Part shown: positions 5,226 through 6,888 of the stretch, one piece after another | How positions within the stretch are numbered: the stretch's first letter is position 1 | How the letters are laid out: each line of letters begins with the position of its first letter | NCBI GenBank assembly: GCA_029879605.1 | Contig: JAOUQA010000110.1 | Location: 1 to 6,888, forward strand | From: Gammaproteobacteria bacterium | GTDB taxonomy: Bacteria; Pseudomonadota; Gammaproteobacteria; SZUA-229 | Length of the DNA: 6,888 nucleotides | Direction: 5' to 3' | Notes under the pieces: generated by a model | Database searches by the model: none | The model's input: the letters and a program-made list of their open reading frames with translations, nothing else | What the model was told of the DNA's origin: nothing | Position numbers and translations under genes: made by a program

Positions 5226-6888
5226 ATGACACTTAACTCAACCCATATAACAAACTGCGTTCTAACGTTAATTACCATAGTTATGATATTAACTGCTTGT
5301 AGCTCAGATAATACTGCTCCATTTGTTTCTCCAGCAACCACTGGCACCACTGGCACCACTGGTACTGGCACCACTGCAAGCACCAGACTTGGTGCTGGAG
5401 TAGGAACTTCTTTTCAGGAAGGCGCACTTGAAATTGTCAGCTCGACAATCTCAACAGGTGGAAGCACCCTAATCAGTGCATATTTAGTTGATAGTAGTGG
5501 CAACCTGGTTACAGCATCAAATACCGTAACTTTTACATCAACATGTGCAAACTCTTCTTTAGCAAGCTTCAATAATACTTCTGTCACTACAACAACAGGT
5601 ATTGCATCTGCTACATATACTGATATTGCCTGCCAGGGAACTGACAATATTATTGTCTCTGCTACTCTTGACGGAACAGCAGTAACAGCACTTGCCGGTA
5701 TTACTATTTCAAGCACAAGCACTGGCTCTACAACTGTCAGAATTGGCACCGGAACAGGTACTGGTTTTACAGAAGGTGCGGCAAACATATCAACCAGTTC
5801 TTTATCTTCTGGTGGCTCCACCTTAGTATCTGTTAACCTGGTAGACACTAACGGCAATCTGGTTACCACGTCTACAGCTGTCAGTTTCTCTTCAACATGC
5901 ACAGGGAATCTAACTGCTTCTTTTGATAATGCTTCAGTTACAACCACTACCGGAACAGCAAGCGCAATATACACAGCATCAACTTGTCAGGGAATAGATA
6001 ATATTACAGTATCCGTATCAAGTGGTGGGACGATAGTAAGTGCCACAGGACAGGTAACAATTGCAGCTCCAAGCCTGGGCTCCATCCAGTTTACATCAAA
6101 CTCATCTAATACAATGGCCTTACAAGGCACAGGCAGCTCAACAGGATTACCTGAAAATGTCGATGTCACATTTACAGTTCTAAATTCATCTGGCCAGCCT
6201 ATGAACGGTGAAACTGTGAATTTTACAATCAACACCACAGCTGGCGGCATTACTCTGGTAGCATCATCTGGTGTCAGCGACCAGAATGGTGAAGTAGTGG
6301 CTTCTTTAAGATCGGGCACAGTAGCCACATCCGTTCGAGTTACTGCCGTTGTTGCAAGCAACACCGCCGTTGCAACTCAATCTAGTGCAGTTGCAATCGC
6401 AACGGGTCCTGCTGATCAAAACAGTATTTCACTATCTGTATCGACTCATAACCCAAATGCCTGGGCTTATGATGGCGTGCAAGTTACGATCACTGCTCGA
6501 CTTGCTGATCGATTCAACAACCCTATACAGGATGGAACTAGCATTTCTTTCACTACCGAACTTGGCTCAATTCAACCATTTTGTAGCACAGTCAATGGTA
6601 GCTGCACCGTAAACTGGACCAGTCAGGATCCAAGAGGCATATCTGGCCCAGGATCAAATGCAGGTCGCTCCACAATCCTTGCAACCGTAGAGGGTGAAGA
6701 ATCATTCTCAGATGTTAACGGCAATGGCATCTTCGATGATGGTGACAGTTTTACTGATATTGCAGAAGCATATATTGATGAAAACGAGTCAGGCACATAT
6801 GATTTAGGTGAAATATTTATTGACTATAATAACAATGGTCTTCGTGATGCTGCTGATGGTTTTTATAATGGCAGCGGCTGTGGCCATT
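5226..6888 (+). CDS. Predicted Ig-like-domain outer-membrane lipoprotein (3'-truncated by window)
   Basis: The frame is open from the ATG at 5226 to the window end, 554 codons without a stop, behind a strong ribosome site. The N-terminus is a lipoprotein signal with lipobox LTAC (Cys25). Ser at +2 favours outer-membrane sorting. The n-region has no Lys or Arg, which is unusual. A Thr/Gly tract follows (38-50), then two tandem 118-residue repeats (54-171, 172 to about 283), each with a Cys pair 29 residues apart. Next come a Big_1/invasin-like Ig domain (about 284-392) with the typical NSSGQPMNGETVNFTI and SDQNGEVVASL, and a fourth Ig-like domain (about 395-490) with a CX6C pair (453, 460). 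Three EF-hand-like loops start at Asp 496, 518 and 533. The composition is Ser/Thr/Gly-rich, as in secreted stalks and adhesins. The position after pilQ hints at a link to pili or the cell surface, but no function is established. The C-terminus lies outside the window. Confidence 0.88.
   Translation, partial: MTLNSTHITNCVLTLITIVMILTACSSDNTAPFVSPATTGTTGTTGTGTTASTRLGAGVGTSFQEGALEIVSSTISTGGSTLISAYLVDSSGNLVTASNTVTFTSTCANSSLASFNNTSVTTTTGIASATYTDIACQGTDNIIVSATLDGTAVTALAGITISSTSTGSTTVRIGTGTGTGFTEGAANISTSSLSSGGSTLVSVNLVDTNGNLVTTSTAVSFSSTCTGNLTASFDNASVTTTTGTASAIYTASTCQGIDNITVSVSSGGTIVSATGQVTIAAPSLGSIQFTSNSSNTMALQGTGSSTGLPENVDVTFTVLNSSGQPMNGETVNFTINTTAGGITLVASSGVSDQNGEVVASLRSGTVATSVRVTAVVASNTAVATQSSAVAIATGPADQNSISLSVSTHNPNAWAYDGVQVTITARLADRFNNPIQDGTSISFTTELGSIQPFCSTVNGSCTVNWTSQDPRGISGPGSNAGRSTILATVEGEESFSDVNGNGIFDDGDSFTDIAEAYIDENESGTYDLGEIFIDYNNNGLRDAADGFYNGSGCGH
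5337..5375 (+). repeat. 9-bp tandem repeat encoding a Thr-Thr-Gly tract
   Basis: ACCACTGGY occurs three times in a row (5337-5363), followed by ACTGGC and a final ACCACT. It encodes TTGTTGTTGTGTT (38-50) just after the lipidated Cys, so it probably forms a flexible tether. The unit is a multiple of three, so copy-number change by slippage would alter tether length without breaking the frame. Confidence 0.75.
5385..5738 (+). repeat. Ig-like repeat unit 1 (118 codons)
   Basis: This is the first copy of a tandem domain repeat inside the lipoprotein gene, residues 54-171. It starts RLGAGVGTSF and contains STLISAYLVD, SGNLVT, a first Cys (107), VTTTTG and a second Cys in ACQG (136). A gapless hand alignment to the next unit over 108 positions gives about 62 identities (57%). 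The motif layout is that of a bacterial Ig-like beta-sandwich, and the Cys pair may form a disulfide across it. Confidence 0.8.
5739..6074 (+). repeat. Ig-like repeat unit 2
   Basis: This is the second copy, residues 172 to about 283, starting RIGTGTGTGF. Its Cys225 and Cys254 fall exactly 118 residues after Cys107 and Cys136 of unit 1, and the DNA for GGCAAYCTGGTTAC recurs exactly 354 bp apart (5499 and 5853). It is contiguous with unit 1, indicating internal tandem duplication. The right boundary, where the different third domain starts at LGSIQF (284), is approximate. Confidence 0.78.

Noticed and set aside
5414..5974. Long minus-strand open frame (186 codons) within the lipoprotein gene
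   Set aside because: It lies opposite the Thr/Ser-rich Ig repeats, whose codons rarely give complementary stops. Its Val/Pro-rich translation matches no family I know, there is no sign of a start signal, and the + strand frame is clearly the coding one.
5987..6364. Second minus-strand open frame (125 codons)
   Set aside because: It is antisense to the Big_1-like domain, has the same compositional cause, and shows no independent protein features.
6349..6612. Plus-strand open frame of 87 codons
   Set aside because: It overlaps the lipoprotein gene in another frame, and its protein has no recognisable motif or ribosome site.
1..6888. CRISPR array, tRNA, rRNA, transposase or attachment site
   Set aside because: No regularly spaced short repeats, RNA gene signatures, transposase motifs or terminal inverted repeats were seen. 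Coding sequence fills almost all of the window.

Overview
The window carries the complete type IV pilus alignment and secretin operon pilM-pilN-pilO-pilP-pilQ (81-5090, all on the + strand). After a very AT-rich spacer comes the 5' part of a long gene for a predicted lipoprotein built of bacterial Ig-like domains (5226 to the window end, no stop reached). The pilMNOPQ order, the INLLPWR motif of PilN, the PilP lipobox and the two-AMIN-domain PilQ point to a gammaproteobacterium with moderately low GC (about 40-45% by eye). I cannot name the genus.

Layout: 1-80 is upstream regulatory sequence. The five pil genes are packed with no real gaps: pilM and pilN overlap by 1 nt, pilN and pilO are 2 nt apart, pilO and pilP abut, and pilP and pilQ are 17 nt apart if pilQ starts at its best-supported ATG (2934). 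They are almost certainly one transcription unit. 5091-5225 is a 135-nt spacer whose core (5101-5210) has only 8 G/C in 110 bases. It contains AT-only inverted repeats, a perfect TATAAT and no GC-rich terminator. 5226-6888 is the open lipoprotein gene.

The pil products form a chain from cytoplasm to outer membrane. Actin-like PilM binds the PilN N-terminal tail. PilN and PilO are paired inner-membrane proteins with periplasmic coiled coils and ferredoxin-like folds. Lipoprotein PilP bridges PilNO to the N0 region of PilQ, and PilQ is the outer-membrane pore for the pilus. In many gammaproteobacteria aroK and aroB follow pilQ. Here a Ser/Thr/Gly-rich lipoprotein sits in that position. It has a tandem 118-residue repeat with matched cysteine pairs, two further Ig-like domains and three EF-hand-like acidic loops. 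This is the least ordinary part of the window. Its function is not known from sequence; a surface-exposed stalk or adhesin is the simplest inference.
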